Shown: positions 11,547-25,400, numbered from the stretch's first letter. The stretch: DNA of 64,000 nucleotides from Morchella semilibera (GCA_009192285.1 CM018605.1:124001-188000), one strand, 5' to 3'. Made by a program: numbers and translations. Notes: generated by a model not told the origin, from the letters alone.

Positions 11547-13866
11547 ACCGACAGTTGCGCATTCATACGTTAAGGTAAATGAAAAGGTCTTCCCCTCGAG
11601 GGAGCTAGAGGGCTTATATGGCCTATTTTGTTATTCCTTATCCCCGGAGAGGGCCGGTGCCGCTTACTATTTTACTGGGTATTTCCCTCTTCGTTTCTCC
11701 AGTATTGCCTGGGGCAAGGTTTCGTATGTGGCGCACTTGCCAAGGTTCTAGGGATGTTTGATTTGAAGCATCGAGATAGTTCCAAGATAACCACTGGTTA
11801 GGATACTTGCCTCAGATATCCAGATAGTAGCTAGTCAAGTTTAACCTGAAAGAACCTCATATCTGTGAATCGTGCCGGAGAGTAGTAGACCTCTAGAAAC
11901 GATGATGAGAATACCTGCTCATCTTTCGCTTTCGAAGCCATTTGTTGATATATGGATATTCTGCTTTACTTTAGTGCATGTGAAACTGCGTATCTCACGC
12001 GGGGGATGAATTTCGGGAGCACCCTCGAAACGTCGACGGGATCCACGGCGCCGCGAGACCCCCGGCCACGTCCCCGACTTACCAATAATCAACTATTCTT
12101 TATTAAGAATAGGTGAACCTTCGCCCCCTGAGAGATGGGATCGTCTGAGCTAATTTAGACCTAGAAAATTACCGAGAGATTCGATACTCGGGACTACGTA
12201 ACAGCACCCAATACTCCCCCCTAAAGACATTTACCTGGTAAGCTATCTCTAGCTTCGAGAAACACCTCTAGTCATAAAGACTGACAGCTTGAGACGCTAC
12301 GGGACAAGTTCCAGACTAGCCTGATTGTAGAGTAGAGTATGTTGAGTAAAACCAATTACGAGGCATCGATCCAAACAATTAACATTTTTGAGAATACCAT
12401 GTTGCACATCATGGACCCCGGACCCACTCTGTAGTGATGTCTCTCAATCCTATGGTGAAGCTAATCCCGGACGTCGACGGAAGACCAGTGCTGGGGCCTG
12501 GGGGGGTGTTACTCTAGCTTGTAGTTCCCGTCCTGACTTAGGATGAGGTAAATCAAACAAACGCTCAAGACCCCAAGCTCTTAGCGCTGTAAGCGTAGCT
12601 GATAAGCCAAAATATAAGTTATATAAACCCCAGTAGAAGGATGATGGAACTAACGTCTTTGATCCTTTGTAACACAAACCCCACTTTATTGATTTCACGG
12701 TTTGTGTTTGAGAACATGAACTTAGAAAAAAGTAAAATACATGTGACTAAGTCATGTTTCAACTCCCCAACCCTTAGGGGAAGCAAGGCCCAAAATCCGG
12801 GGATGAGCCTTGTAAAGTAGAGGTCGACCCTTGACGCCACTCATCCATGGAGCCTTCGTTTGTTGCAAATCCCATCTAAAGTAGACCTAAACCTGATTCC
12901 GTCACGCTCGTCACACCTCTCCAGCAGATCTTGGAGCATGGGCAGTGTGACAGCCCCAATAACGGCTAGCCTGTTGAATACCCCCACGCTAATACACACT
13001 TACCAGTAATAGAACTAGGGATTATTTATATAAGAGAACGGCGCCACTCAATACAAATTATCCTTGCCTTGAGCAACTGGTTCTTATGCTGGTAAGCGTG
13101 AAAACCGGCAACAAGCGAAGACATGCCCTATCCATGTCCCCAAAACGGATACTGCCGCGCACTAGCCCCAAATTAGCAAGAGCTGAGGGAAACAGAGGGT
13201 ACCTACATACATGTACTATCCTTGAGAGTTCCGTTTCGACAACCCAAACATTAAACCCAAGGAGGTTCATAGGATAAAAAAAGAATATATACATGCACAT
13301 CAGGTGGCCATGCCATTTATTGATTTCTTCAATCAATCAATTCGCGGCTTTCAGCAAGGATAATATGGACAGGAGGAGCACATCGATACGCGTAAGAGGG
13401 TGGTCACTGCGCTGGTACCCACTTTGATTTGTTAGGCTTCGTATTCGTGGCCTAAAGTACTACGACCACTGTCCACTGTCTACAGACTTACCCCTACACC
13501 CGTAGTACATGTATATACATGTATACGTACTTACCGTGCCCAGATCTATGGTGGGGGAATCCTTGACACGGAGCAGTTTGAACACCTCAAGTTTGACCGG
13601 TTATAGCCCACCAACCACAACACATATTCTTAATCTTATTAGATGGATAGACTCAGTTTTACCTACTCCATCACTCTATTTGCTTGAATTTTTGAAATCA
13701 TTTCTGGTTGTTGAGCTATAAAAATATTTGGGCGGGACAATGTCCAAAAAAAGCGTTTTTGCTGGTCTTGGCGCGCAGTTTGATGTATTTAGTAAGCAAG
13801 ATCAATGTCCGTCTGAAGGGTTCCCCACAGTAGGACAAGGGTTGGGTGCTGACGTGTGCTGACGTA

Positions 13867-13977
13867 CAGCAGCGGGTAATTAAGTGATGGAACACGGAGA
13901 TACCTGTTTTGGCAAAACGCCACCAACATTTGGTGTTTGTACTCTCAGGGCGTTCCATCACTTATTACCAGTCGCTG
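13867..13977 (+). mobile_element. MITE-like inverted-repeat element, CAGC termini
   Basis: The arms CAGCAGCGGGTAATTAAGTG and the complement of CACTTATTACCAGTCGCTG pair over about 27 nt (shared block GGTAAT-AAGTGATGGAAC). TA lies directly outside both ends (13865-13866, 13978-13979), consistent with a TA target-site duplication. There is no coding capacity. Confidence 0.7.
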
Positions 13978-14106
13978 TACTACTACGGGCTGACTTGTGG
14001 CACCCGATATCGGTTTAGTTTGTTTTCGGAATCATCCCAGGCTGTGATGTCAAAGCCAAGCCAAGCTTTCACGGAGCGGAGATCAGTCATGCAAGACTAC
14101 CTACCA

Positions 14107-14241
14107 CAGAGTTTTGACGAACACGGGGTTTTGGCGAATTTCCCCGCAGCAACGCCTAAACTGGCGAATTTGTCTAATAGTAACGGTTTTTATTGGCCCC
14201 AACCCCCTGTTCGCCAAAACTCCGTGTTCACCAAAACCCTG
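14107..14241 (+). mobile_element. MITE-like inverted-repeat element, CAGRGTTTTG termini
   Basis: The left arm reads CAGAGTTTTGACGAACACGG and continues GGTTTTGGCGAA. The right end, reverse-complemented, reads CAGGGTTTTGGTGAACACGG and continues AGTTTTGGCGAA. The arms match over more than 30 nt with few differences. I could not define a target duplication. It lies 130 bp from the element at 13867-13977. Confidence 0.65.
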
Positions 14242-16433
14242 TGAACGGCTGTAATCCTCTTTGACTGTAGCAGACTCGAGTAGCCCCTGGGCCTCCGCAA
14301 ATATTACAAATACATTTTACCTAACATTGGAGGGCCCGTACCCTTCAATATTTTACCCATACTGGAGCACAGTCTACCATTCCCCCTATAATAAAGCACT
14401 AGTGGAGGACTTGTGCGAATGAGAGAATCAATAACCCCCGACCCATTGCCCGATTAAATAACTTTCACTTACCGATATGGCATAAGAGATATACTACCAC
14501 AGTGTACATACGTTGAATGAGCTAGTGTGAGGACAGGTATTTATGTACTTGAACCAGTTCGGTTCAAGGATCATATATAAAAACGTTCTATCAGTAGCCT
14601 ACCCTCCTCTTCCTATCAATCAACCAACCAACGAGCTTCTAAAAACGAGTGATCTTCGATGATTACTCTCTGCCCTAGCGGATAGGAAAAACACACTGAC
14701 TTGTACCTTTCTGACACTCCGTTGATGAAGTAAATATTCACTATTCTTTCTGAGATTAGAGTTTAAGCCCAATTGAATATTCGGTCTAAGCCTCAGGTAA
14801 GTGTTTATCTCATATATATAAAGGCAGAAAATGTCCCAAAACGAATTAAAATCACCTATTAATGATTGATATAATTACCTCCTAAACACCTATCAATTAT
14901 TATCTCCAACAGAATCGTCTATTTCGCTGTACGTGGAAATCCGCGATCTAAACTACATAGTATATACCGCGAGTGGATAGCCAATTGTCATGGCGGGCTG
15001 GTAAATCTCTGGCTTAACCATTTTTACAACCAAAGGTGGTGGCGGCATCTAGGCCACTTACTGCAGCTGTACGCACCCGGAGTAGAGAACCTCAGACCCA
15101 GATACCAGTCAAACTCACTCATAGACACAACTGGTTCTGGGTGGAGCTATATTTAATTCAGCCTGTGGGGGAATTCGAAGCTTTTTTGGTTCTGCTGTAC
15201 GCACATTATGTACGTACCCCGCGCGCGCGCCGGAAGCAGGGAACCCAACAAGAGCGCACCTTTTCAGTGGCCCGAGGCTGCTTTCGCTTCTCGCTCTTCA
15301 GTACCTCCCGATATTGCCCCCCCGGGGCCCTATCGACCCCACCTCTCAAACCTGCAACTCCGGGGTTCTATCCTCAGTCCCACCGCGGTAGTTCCGTCCC
15401 TATACTCCAATTTGTTTCTGGATCTCCCGTTGCGGTAGACGCGATATGCAGGTACTGCCTGGTGTATTAATAGCCACGGATGGAGGGGAGAGGGGTGTGG
15501 AATGTGCCCCCCTTGGTACACAAATACCTAAATTGATTCGGCAGAGTCTAACTATAATTAAGAGTCACAACCACTAGCTGTTTGCAGTAATTATACCTAT
15601 GCTGATAGTGCTGGTTGCCGTGATATAAAGATGCTTTAGGATTAATTAATCTAATTATACGTAGAAATTACACATATATCCTATAACTCCACAGGATATA
15701 ATAAACGCAACTCGGTAATTCCTAGAAATATTTTACTAAGCTAAAAAAAATTTTATTAAGAGACAGTTTACAATAATTCTATCCAGCATCCCACCCACAT
15801 GGCTACCTTCAACGCTGAAATCCAAACATTTTGAGAGTTGTATTTACATCGGGCCTCCCGTGTTAGGTGCTGATACCAGCCTGACCTAAAATAGCAAGGA
15901 CACTAGCTAGGCAGTTTATGTAAGTGCCGAGTGACTCCGCGTGACGAAACATCTATTAGAAGCTAACTTCACCAAAAATCACTCGACTCCAACCACCACA
16001 CCACGACCGTTATGGGGATTAGCTTTCTGATCAACCTCAAAGATAATGTCACCAACCCAATCTTGTTTTATGAGAATTATACGGTTCTTAGCTTAAAGAA
16101 CATAATTGGTTGAGGAAATGCTCAGCATATGCGACCGCGACCAGCTGCGTCAGTATCAATCAACTCTGGGAAAGAGTTTTGACTGCGGGGTATTATCGAA
16201 GCGGGGCACAGTAAATACATAGAATAGACGGTCTCGTCAACACGCATTCAAGTAAGGGGTCTGTGAGAAGAAAACCACCACCCGAACAGGCAATTTCCCG
16301 AAAACGTCACAACCACCGACACACTACCGCTTGCGGTAAACTCTGCTAGTTATATAAGATTCCACCATAACTCTACTAACGTCCAGACGTCATATTTCAA
16401 ACTATAGCTTTGCCGCCCTGGTGGAAAAAAAAA

Positions 16434-16819
16434 ATGCATATTCCTCTCAGGCTTCTCACTCTATCACTTTTTGCATTGTGCCTTGGCATTCCGGTTGCTG
16501 AAGAAAGGTCTGGACAGGATACTCTTACTCCAGAGGCTGCTACAACGACTACCACCACGACTACCACCACCCCCACTGCCACCACCACTTCTACTCCTAG
16601 CACAACTACTAGCACAACTACGACTGCTGAGGCGATTGAGGGCGCAGCGACACCTACGGCTACAGCAGCTCCAAAATGCAAGGGCATTACGTATCTTCTA
16701 TGTGTGCAGACTTGTCTGCTTGGTGGCGGGGAGGCTTGCGAAACTGGGTGTGGTAAGTGCAACCGTTTTATTTCAATATTAGATCTCATTGACATATGAG
16801 CTAAGATGCGAGTAGCTAA
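16434..16819 (+). CDS. Small secreted Thr-rich, Cys-containing protein
   Basis: Two exons (16434-16752, 16806-16819) give 110 aa. The N-terminus MHIPLRLLTLSLFALCLG is a clear signal peptide. A mucin-like block of Thr, Ser, Pro and Ala follows (about residues 34-65, encoded by an ACN-repeat tract), then a short tail with five cysteines (KCKGITYLLCVQTCLLGGGE and ACETGC). The Thr block is a likely O-mannosylation target. I do not recognise a family. Size, secretion signal and cysteines fit a small secreted or effector-like wall protein. The second exon is only 14 nt, so the C-terminal residues (DASS) are less certain than the rest; stopping in the retained intron is the alternative. Confidence 0.6.
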
Positions 16820-17781
16820 AACACACTGCGGGGGATTGTAAGCAGGCGGTGAATCATCACTGACCAAGAAAAGATAATGCAAGCATAGTTAATACATACA
16901 TTTTATATAATCCATTCATATTTTTCCCCCCCTATCAGTAGAGGTGTTCCATCACCCACATGTACGCAAAAAATAATCTTGTTTAACAAATTGCGTGATT
17001 TGCGTTTACCGTCTTCCCTGTTTCCAATTCTTTCAAACCTATTGCCAGAACATGCATCCATATCGTCCCAAATGTAATCCAACATCATGACAAATTACGT
17101 GACGTAGTAATCTTATGGAGTACATATAAATGTCTCACTAGACCATCCAGGCCCCCGGGGCACGACCACGAGTACTCCGGTATTAAGGGTAAGTGAGTAG
17201 AACATTGTGGTGTAAAACAGGGATGGTAACAGCATAAGCCACCCCCAAGTTCTTCTACCCACCTACCCTTGATACATTCGGCTTCACCAGAATTCGAGAG
17301 GTCAAGCGAGTGATGATTCATGATCCATAGGTAAAAGCTTGGTGCATTGTAGACGTAGTTTCCAACGTACTCTTTATCAATAAGCTAGAATCTCGAGGAA
17401 AACTTGACGACTTGGGCAACGCAAAAAATAATAAGATGCAAAGAACTAAATGATGTATGACTTAACTAAATGAATACTCGCCTTAAAAGAGGAAAAGAAA
17501 AAACCGAAGGAAGATCGAAAAACAATCGCTATCCTACCCCATAAAGCTCCCGATCCATTACAACAAGTAAACAAATCAAAACCCCAGATCCGCAATGCAA
17601 TGCGTCGTATAGCCACCCAACCAAACTAATCAAATCAACCATCCAACAACCAACTTAATGATATTTATATGATACAGTGTGTTCATTCAGGGTTGAGAGG
17701 GGAAAACAAATGATTCGCTCAAATAAAAAAGCTTTCCAAATATGAAGGGAAAAAAAAAAATAGAACACAGTTATAGAGATA
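16820..17781. other. Intergenic, histidine kinase 3' side
   Basis: No gene is seen. AT-rich sequence from about 17400 to 17780 with short A tracts is probably the 3' untranslated region of the histidine kinase gene. Confidence 0.45.
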
Positions 17782-20700
17782 TCACAGTGGCGCTGAGGCG
17801 GCATGCATGATTCGTGGCATTGACTCTGTTGTTCGTCCCCGTGTTGTTTTCCCGTTGCTGATATCTTTCAAATTTTCCCTCTCTCGCCCATTCCCCCCAG
17901 ATGTGGCGCTGTTCATAACTTCCTCCTGAAGCTGTCTTTTTAGTGCTGATATGTTGATTCCATGCATACTATTCTCATCACGATGAGAATAAATTGAGTC
18001 GAACGGATCCTCCACCGGTCTTCCATGGTGGTCAGATGCTTTGGGTGTACTATTCACCGACACAACCGTCGAGAGTGATGGCGGCTCCATGACCATCCTC
18101 TTGACATCGTGACTCGATATAATTCCTTTCTCCGTTACCACTACCGCCACTGGCCCCGACATTCCATTACCGTCCGTCCCAGCAGCGTGTGCAATCGCTG
18201 CCGTCGTAAATGCCGACTTTTTGGGACCCGCAAGTGGAAGGTCTCCACTACCAGCAAAAGGCGTCGGCGGCGGCGCACTGATCGGGTAACTATTGCTGCG
18301 CAATGTATGCTTTCCAGGACACCATTTCAGCAGCATTTTCTCAAGTGTTGTACATTTCACGGGCTTGGCTAGATAGTCGTCCATCCCAGCGTCCCTACAT
18401 TTTTCACGGTCTCCTCTAATTGCAGAGGCTGTCATGGCAACGATTGGGACTGTAGACAACCACTCTGAAGAGGGGCTAGGCCCTTCGGGGAGTTTAGGTG
18501 TTTGTTTGGGGGTTCGCGGGTTTCTCCAAAGCGAAACTTCTTTGTTGCCTTCAGTTGGATACTCGTATAACTTACCGGAACGGATTATGCGGGTGGCGCT
18601 GTATCCATCGAGTTCGGGCATTTGAACATCCATCAGAATAATGTCTGGCCGCTGTGGACGTGTTGTTGATGAAGAGGTAGAAGATGAAGCATCACTATTA
18701 GAAGGTGACCCGGGTTCTGTGGGGATTGGTGGTACAGCTTCCTTGAGGAACTCCAGGGCCTCCAGGCCATTGCTTACAGCAGAAACAGAGAAATTAAGCT
18801 TCCTAATCAGCCTTATTGCAATCTGCTGGTTAATATCATCTAATTCACACCATCAGTAAAACCGGTCTCCCCCGCGCTGTGGGGAGCAAACTGACTATCT
18901 TCAACGACCAACACATGGGTTCTCTTCCTCTCCTCCATATTCTTTTCAATCTCTGCTGCCGTCAATGGCCCTGGGGAAATTCTTTTCAACAAATTTGTTG
19001 AATGGCTTGAGGACCTTGTCCTTTTTAGGGCAATATCTATAGGGGACTCAGGTGGCGTCGAAATACCGCAATCAGATGATCGACAAGATACGGATACATC
19101 TGACTGCAATCTGTCTGGAAGACTACTGATATCTGCTGGTTGCGGGAGGCACCCATTTTGGTACTGCGGGCGATGAAATGGTATCGTGAAGTATGCAGTA
19201 GTACCGGCGCCAAGACTAGATGAAAGGCCAATAGTACCACCCATAAGATCGACAAGCTAAAATCCGGTGTCAATCATCAGATAAACCACTTTTAGGATTA
19301 TTTAGTGGGAAACGAACGTTTTTGCTAATGGTTAGACCTAAGCCTGTCCCGCCAAATCTCCTCGCCGTTGATGAATCTGCCTGAGTAAACGGCTGGAAAA
19401 GCTTTTGTTGGACATCGTCGTCAATTCCGATACCGGAATCTTTTACTTCGAACCGTACAATAATCGAATCCTCATCCTCCTTCTCAACCTCGACGTACAA
19501 CTTAATAAAACCCTCGTGAGTAAACTTTATACTATTTGTTAGTAAGTTTGTTAGTATCTGCCTAATCCTTCCCGGGTCCCCGATAACCGTCATGTTTTCC
19601 CCAGCCTCTCCCCAATCAGCATCACATTCAAAAGCCAGTTTCCGCCTCTCAACATCAAAACTCAACATCTTAGTCACATCCTGAACCACAAGTGGTAAAC
19701 TGAACTGGACCTCTTCGATATCAAGTCGTCCGGACTCGACCTTAGATATATCGAGAATGTCATTGATAACGGTTAATAGTGCATTGGCTGACCGTTGGAT
19801 GTTCTCTGCAAATTCGCGTTGCTCCGTATCTAAGTTCGTATCCAATATAATCTCCGCCATCCCGACAACCCCAGCAATCGGCCTACATTACACTATCTAA
19901 GCCCCACTATCACGTTTTTCGGGAGGGGGAAACTAACGTTCTGATTTCATGCGACATAGATGCAAGAAACTCGCTCTTGAGCTTACTCGCCTCCTTTGCT
20001 GCACTCTCAGCTGCGGCTAATACTCGATTCTCTCGCTCCCTTGCTTCGAGCTCCTCGCTCGCCTTGTGTACCTCCGTGGTATCGAGAGAGACGCCAATGA
20101 TGCCTGCCACGTAATTCTGGTCATATTGCCCGGCACTACCCTTCTTGCCTAGTATGGGCACATACTTTGTTCTGAACCAGCGCCCGTCTTTTAGTTCGGT
20201 TTCAGAATATAGCAGATTGTCTTTACCGTTCAGGATGTTCTCGATAGGGTGGAGAAATTCCGGGCAATCTTGGAATAATTCGTAAATGTCCACGCCAATA
20301 TACGATTCTGCAGTGTTATGAAGATCCCAAATAATTGACCCTTCAAGCAACGTGATATGGTTGCTACAATCAATTGCCCATAGCGTTATCTGGGAATGTT
20401 GGAGAACTTCTTGCAGCTGCTTACGAGTACGGCGAGCCTCGGATCGGGCTTCGACAAGGTCGTGGATGTCCGTACATGTTCCGTACCACTTGATGATCTC
20501 ACCTGTCCGGGGGTCTCGAAGCGGTAACGCTCGACCGAGCATCCATCGCCACACTCCGTCATAACGTCGGCAACGGTATTCCACGGTATAGTCTTGCCCA
20601 GTTTCCAGACAGCGCTTCCACTCCTTGATTACTAATGGCATGTCTTCCTGCTAGGAGAAAAAACGATCTGGTTAATAATTCTGCATGCATTTCAAGCTGA

Positions 20701-22479
20701 CAGTGGTAAGGGGGAAATAAAAGAAATTGGATTAGAAGGCTCTGTCAGGGGTTATTACGGGATGAAATGGTGCTTTCCAGCCCTTGGTAACAGAAATAGT
20801 CAGCGCCCATGGTTCAGCAGAAGATGTGATAGCCAGACCGTTACCATTCCCAAAGATTCTTCTTTCGAAAGACCTGTAAAATCGTACCACCTTTTTGAAT
20901 AGTAGTCGTGGTATCCGTCCGGTCTGGTGGTCCATATCTGTAATGCAGAAGCCCACACGATCAATTATTACCCGTTAGACTTATATTGCGGAGTTTAAAT
21001 TCGCAAATCGAAACTTACCAACTGAGGCATGCAATCGCACATCGTCATGAACCTCAGTTCGTTCGTTTCTTCCTGTACCACCAGCTTCTCTTGGTACTCC
21101 GTAACGTCCCTCAACCATATTAATCCGCCAAGAAATTCCCCAGTATCGTTATCGTAGATGCTGTCGCCATGGGCGTCAAATACCATCTTTTTGCCCTCTC
21201 TTGAATACATGCCAAATCTCCCAGGGCTAACGGCTTTCTTTGTTTTGACTAACTTGACCAATGGGTATTCGTCCGCTTCCAGTTCACGCTCAAAATCTTC
21301 AGAGTATAGCTTATACCATTTCCGGATATCATCGCGGTGGAAGGTATAGGTATCTTTCTCTGCAAGCGAGATCGCTAGGGCTGCACGGTTGGTAAAGCCC
21401 ATTGAGCCATCATGCCACATCCCGAATACAGGTATCTCCATCGCATCAAGAACTGCGTCTTTCATACGCATCATTCTATCGAGCACTGAAGGAGATGTCG
21501 ATATGTCTGAAGAGGCTGGGGCACCCATTGGTAACAAAGCAGACCCAAGTCTGGCTGGTTTTGGATCAACGCACGGCGCACTCACTTTCGGGAAAAATGA
21601 CCCATCTACAGCAGTTGGCGAAAGTGGTGAAGCCATGGATGTGAATGTAAGAGTAAAGTATCTTTCGGAGTCAAGAACCCAGATAGAGACAATCATCTTT
21701 GCTTGTATTTGGAGGGGGCGTGGGTGTTTATCACTTTCTTTGTGTCCATGATTGCTCAAAGATACATCCAAAGCCACATCCCGAACTGGATGTCCTCTCA
21801 AAAGTGGAGGCGCATCTGCAGCAGGCGACGTAGATCCCGCTTTATTTATCAGGGCATTGGCGTTCGCAAATCCATCCTCATCCCCAGTCATGTCTTTTGC
21901 CAAAGCTTCAAGAAATAGCTCCCAGCTAACCCATAGCGGACTATCACGTTGCAGAATGTTGACCCCAAGTTCGGACAAATCTTTTCCCTGTAATAGTTCG
22001 GTGATGGACGGACTCGATGGCTCCTTGATTTCTGATCCCGATAATCGATTGACGTTCTGGTTCGGTGGTTCCAAACCTAACAGCCTGCCCATAGCTTCAT
22101 TTGCCAAGACCACCGTCTTGTTGTTCCCGAGTACCAATAACGGAGTTGGTAGGAATTGAAGTGCTGTGAACGCCAACGAAGCACCGGATGTCGGTGGGGG
22201 TACTGCAGGCGGCGAGTCACTTGTGGGATGAGTCCTCACTGTTGGAATTTCTCTATTAGAGGAATGACGGTAGGGAAACGCAGGAAGGGGGATGGATCCT
22301 CGGGTTCCATGATGAGGAATGTCGGACTCGTTGTCCCCGAACGCACCGCTGGTAGATGCACTCCTTACGGAGCCATCATTGGAGTTCTTGACGTTCGGTG
22401 AGGATGCTGCTCCCGTTGTGGTTGCCACCGCTGCCTTCTCGGATGTTTTCTTCAGCCGATTATCAGAAAGCCGGACCAT
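17782..22479 (-). CDS. Hybrid histidine kinase (PAS-HisKA-HATPase-REC)
   Basis: Seven exons (22479-21019, 20937-20845, 20782-20759, 20650-19938, 19882-19318, 19256-18896, 18839-17782) close to 1424 aa. Order seen: a low-complexity N-terminus; PAS-like segments; a canonical PAS ([16 protein letters not shown], then a PAC-like block with RRYDGVWRW); a coiled linker; HisKA with phospho-acceptor His in SMSHEIRTP (about residue 760); HATPase boxes N (LLTNSIKFT), G1 (DSGIGI), F (LFQPFTQ) and G2 ([10 protein letters not shown]); and a receiver with VVEDNDINQQIA, acceptor Asp in [12 protein letters not shown] and Lys in DYLAKPVK. All catalytic residues are present. It should feed the Ypd1 phosphorelay in the cytosol; no membrane segment is seen. 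The H-box context resembles what I remember of fungal HHK group IX, but a tree is needed. The receiver carries a Ser-rich insertion before the Asp strand. I chose ATG 22479 because it begins [11 protein letters not shown]; the upstream in-frame sequence lacks an ATG. Confidence 0.92.
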
Positions 22480-25400
22480 CTTGGCCAACCCAAGATGTCT
22501 CCTTATTTCCCTCCCACTTAATATTCCTTTGGCGTGAATTCGACCACCTATGGTGGTGGAAACCAACGCAGAGATGACCGGTTTTCTTTTTAGAATGTAG
22601 ACTTGTGGTGTGTAAAGTAAAGGTTGCTAGTTGTAGGTCATGTAAGGGAGAGAGATTTGGTTAATTATTCTAAACTACTAGTCGCCCTTCCGCAGGATTG
22701 TGCCGCAGCTTGAATGAACCTGTTTTTCCCTTTCCTTTTTGAGTACCGTGAGATGTGGGGACTTCCCTTGTCGATGCTGCAGTTACATAAGGTGTCGATC
22801 CTCGCTTCTCCAGGATGTGCTCGGTGATGATCTGCGCGGCCGTTTGAATTGATGTTGAGGAGGGGGGTCAGGCTTAGAAGGGTCCGGGGGTTTTTTCTTC
22901 ACTTTCTCACACTGATGAGGTATCTCTGAGTTCTTCGGTTGGTGAAGGGGATCAGATCAAGAGGAATTTGTAGACGAGCACTTTCCTTTCCAAAGCACGT
23001 GGCAAGCCTTTCACTCTTGATCACTCACCCTTTTGGTCGGATGGACAGTGTGCAGGGAATCCACAAAAACGGGTAAAACGGGCTGCCTATGTAGTGGATA
23101 GGGAGACTCAGATCAAAGTCGAGGGGTGCTGGCCTAAGTAATTGCCCAGCTAGCTGGGGGAGACTGGGAGACTCCTGCAAGATTGACAACTCACTGGTTA
23201 CTAGCAAGACAACAGTTGACGATTTGCAAAAAGCAGGTACTTGCCCACCATTCATTCACCTCGAAGTTATGGCCGAGTCTTCGTGAAGGAGGTAGCTGCC
23301 ACTGCTGCCACTGAAGCTCTTTTGTATGTGTGCGCATAAGAGATTAAGTGTGGAACCTAGGAGGGGAGCAAATGATTCAGTTTGATGTAGTTCGTTCGCT
23401 CTCCTCGACCCCCTCACCTCCATAGCAACCACAACCACTTCCTGCGGCTCGCCTCTCCGCGCCGAATCCGCGGACAGCATTGGAGTCTCGACCCGTCGCC
23501 CACGGCACCGGGCCACACAACTCTTCGCCGCAGTCTTGGCACCCCGCTCACATCTACCCTAAGCCTAAATCAACTACATACCGGGGCCGGGGAGGGGGGG
23601 GGGGCGAAGACCCTTTTCCTGCAGCGAATGTGATCCGCCTGCCAACTGTTCAGGGTCCTGGATTTTCAAGGCATTTACTTTTAACGCACTCTATCTTAAA
23701 GGATCGCCATAGGCAGAGAGAGAGACCTGCGAGTGCTTCTGGGCCTACAGCTTTCCCATGCGGAGGCAACATCGCAAAGTCCCATGATCAGGATCCTACA
23801 AACCCTTTCTCATTCCCGATTTTTTCTTTTTCCACTTTCAACCCCCTCCCCCGCTCTCCCTGATTTAGAAGTGAGCCAGAGAGCTTTCGTGTAACTTTAG
23901 CACTGGGGGCAAACCCAGGGCCAGTTCTTGGGAACCCACAGACATGTATGTGCGGGTATCTCTGGGTAACATCAGCGGATGATCCTTCGATTTCTGTGAG
24001 TGTTTTTGGGTTTCTGGATCGAGCGGATTCGCCTGCTGGATTAGATATGATGTAGGTACAGCATATGGTAACCTGAACATGCAGGTTATGAAATAATCCT
24101 TGGTTGCCAGGATAAACGAAATCCACTGTCACTGAATCTCACTGACGACAAAAGATGTTTTCAGGTTGTTGTCCGTTGTGAGTAGGACACCGACTAGAAC
24201 GGAAACAGCAATTTTCGGCTGGCCCTTTCCCTGGGGGCTGATAAGCTAGGATATCATGCAGGGCACCTAGCTAGGCTTTTCTACATACGGGGAAGAGGGA
24301 AAATGCAAAATAAAATAAAGTCCTGACCACCGTGCACCTACGTATTTATGTTAGGTGCTTTGAATGCAGGGCAGTCAGTCAGTGCCTTTTATCATGAACG
24401 TTCAGAATCACCCCCGTGCGACTTTTCAGACTTGATACTCCCTGAGCTTGTGATTGCACATCCAGTCACATTATTGACATATGATCAACATTATGACAAG
24501 AATTTCATTCGCCATAAATACATATACTACGTATACCGGGTAATTATATAAGTCTATAGACAGTGGTCGCGGTTGTAACAGTAGGTACATGTACTAGTAG
24601 TCACTACATGTAGTACACAGTACTCTCCATCTTATATTGATGTAGTGCACAGCGAAACTCTTTGTTTCCTTCCAACAGTGCGCTGCGCGTAAAAGAAAAA
24701 AAGAAAAAAAGAGCCGCAATAGTGCTCTAATGACGTCAGACTTGCGAAGTAGCCTCCACCGCGCGATAAGGTTTCGGGATTCGGAAAATTTCCCCCTTCC
24801 TGCCTACTAAACGGGGGTGAATTAAAGCTTATTTTCAATGCAACCAGCCCGTCATTTCTCCAAATTTGATGATGATGGCCGGCTTAAGGAATACACCACC
24901 GCATCATCATCATTGTCGTCATCGTTATAATAATTATCTCCGCAGTGTCTCCGCAGCTCTCCCCGCCAGCGCCGGCCGCAATGGAAATCTGCACTCCTTG
25001 ATCTTTAGGTTTTTGTCATCATCATCTTCCGGATAAAAAGCAGGTTAGTCAGGGAGAAACTAAGCGATGGATGGATCTGCATCCAGCCCTAAACCGTGCA
25101 TCTGGCTTTTTCATGCCGTGCTGATTTCCCCTCTTTTTGTCAGCAGTATATGGACGCAGAGACTCGGATCTCTAATTCGAAAGTTTTGCGGCAATTTCAT
25201 TTAGTACCAACCTTCGAACCCCAAACATTAATAGCTGTCCACTCACAATCAGTCACTCGGCGTCACTTCATCTGGACATCTGAATACAAGCCACTGCAGC
25301 CGGTGACGGGCAGGTAATTGTCTACCAATACTTTATGGTGATGGGATTGCTATAGGTCTAACCATTCGGTATCAAAATTTGGCCGACAACTTTCCTATGT

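Larger units (their letters stand above)
11547..16433. other. Long gene-free region
   Basis: I find no supported gene in nearly 5 kb. It contains two inverted-repeat elements (13867-13977 and 14107-14241), three TACATGTA sites (13208, 13506, 13516) and a stretch of distinct GC-cluster-like composition (about 11990-12850) discussed as a finding. Confidence 0.55.

Noticed and set aside
12450-12698. Minus-strand frame suggestive of a mitochondrial-type gene
   Set aside because: I could not match it to any mitochondrial protein; kept only as part of the odd-composition finding.
23025-23863. Frames upstream of the histidine kinase
   Set aside because: No domain or splice structure; the region is more likely promoter and leader.
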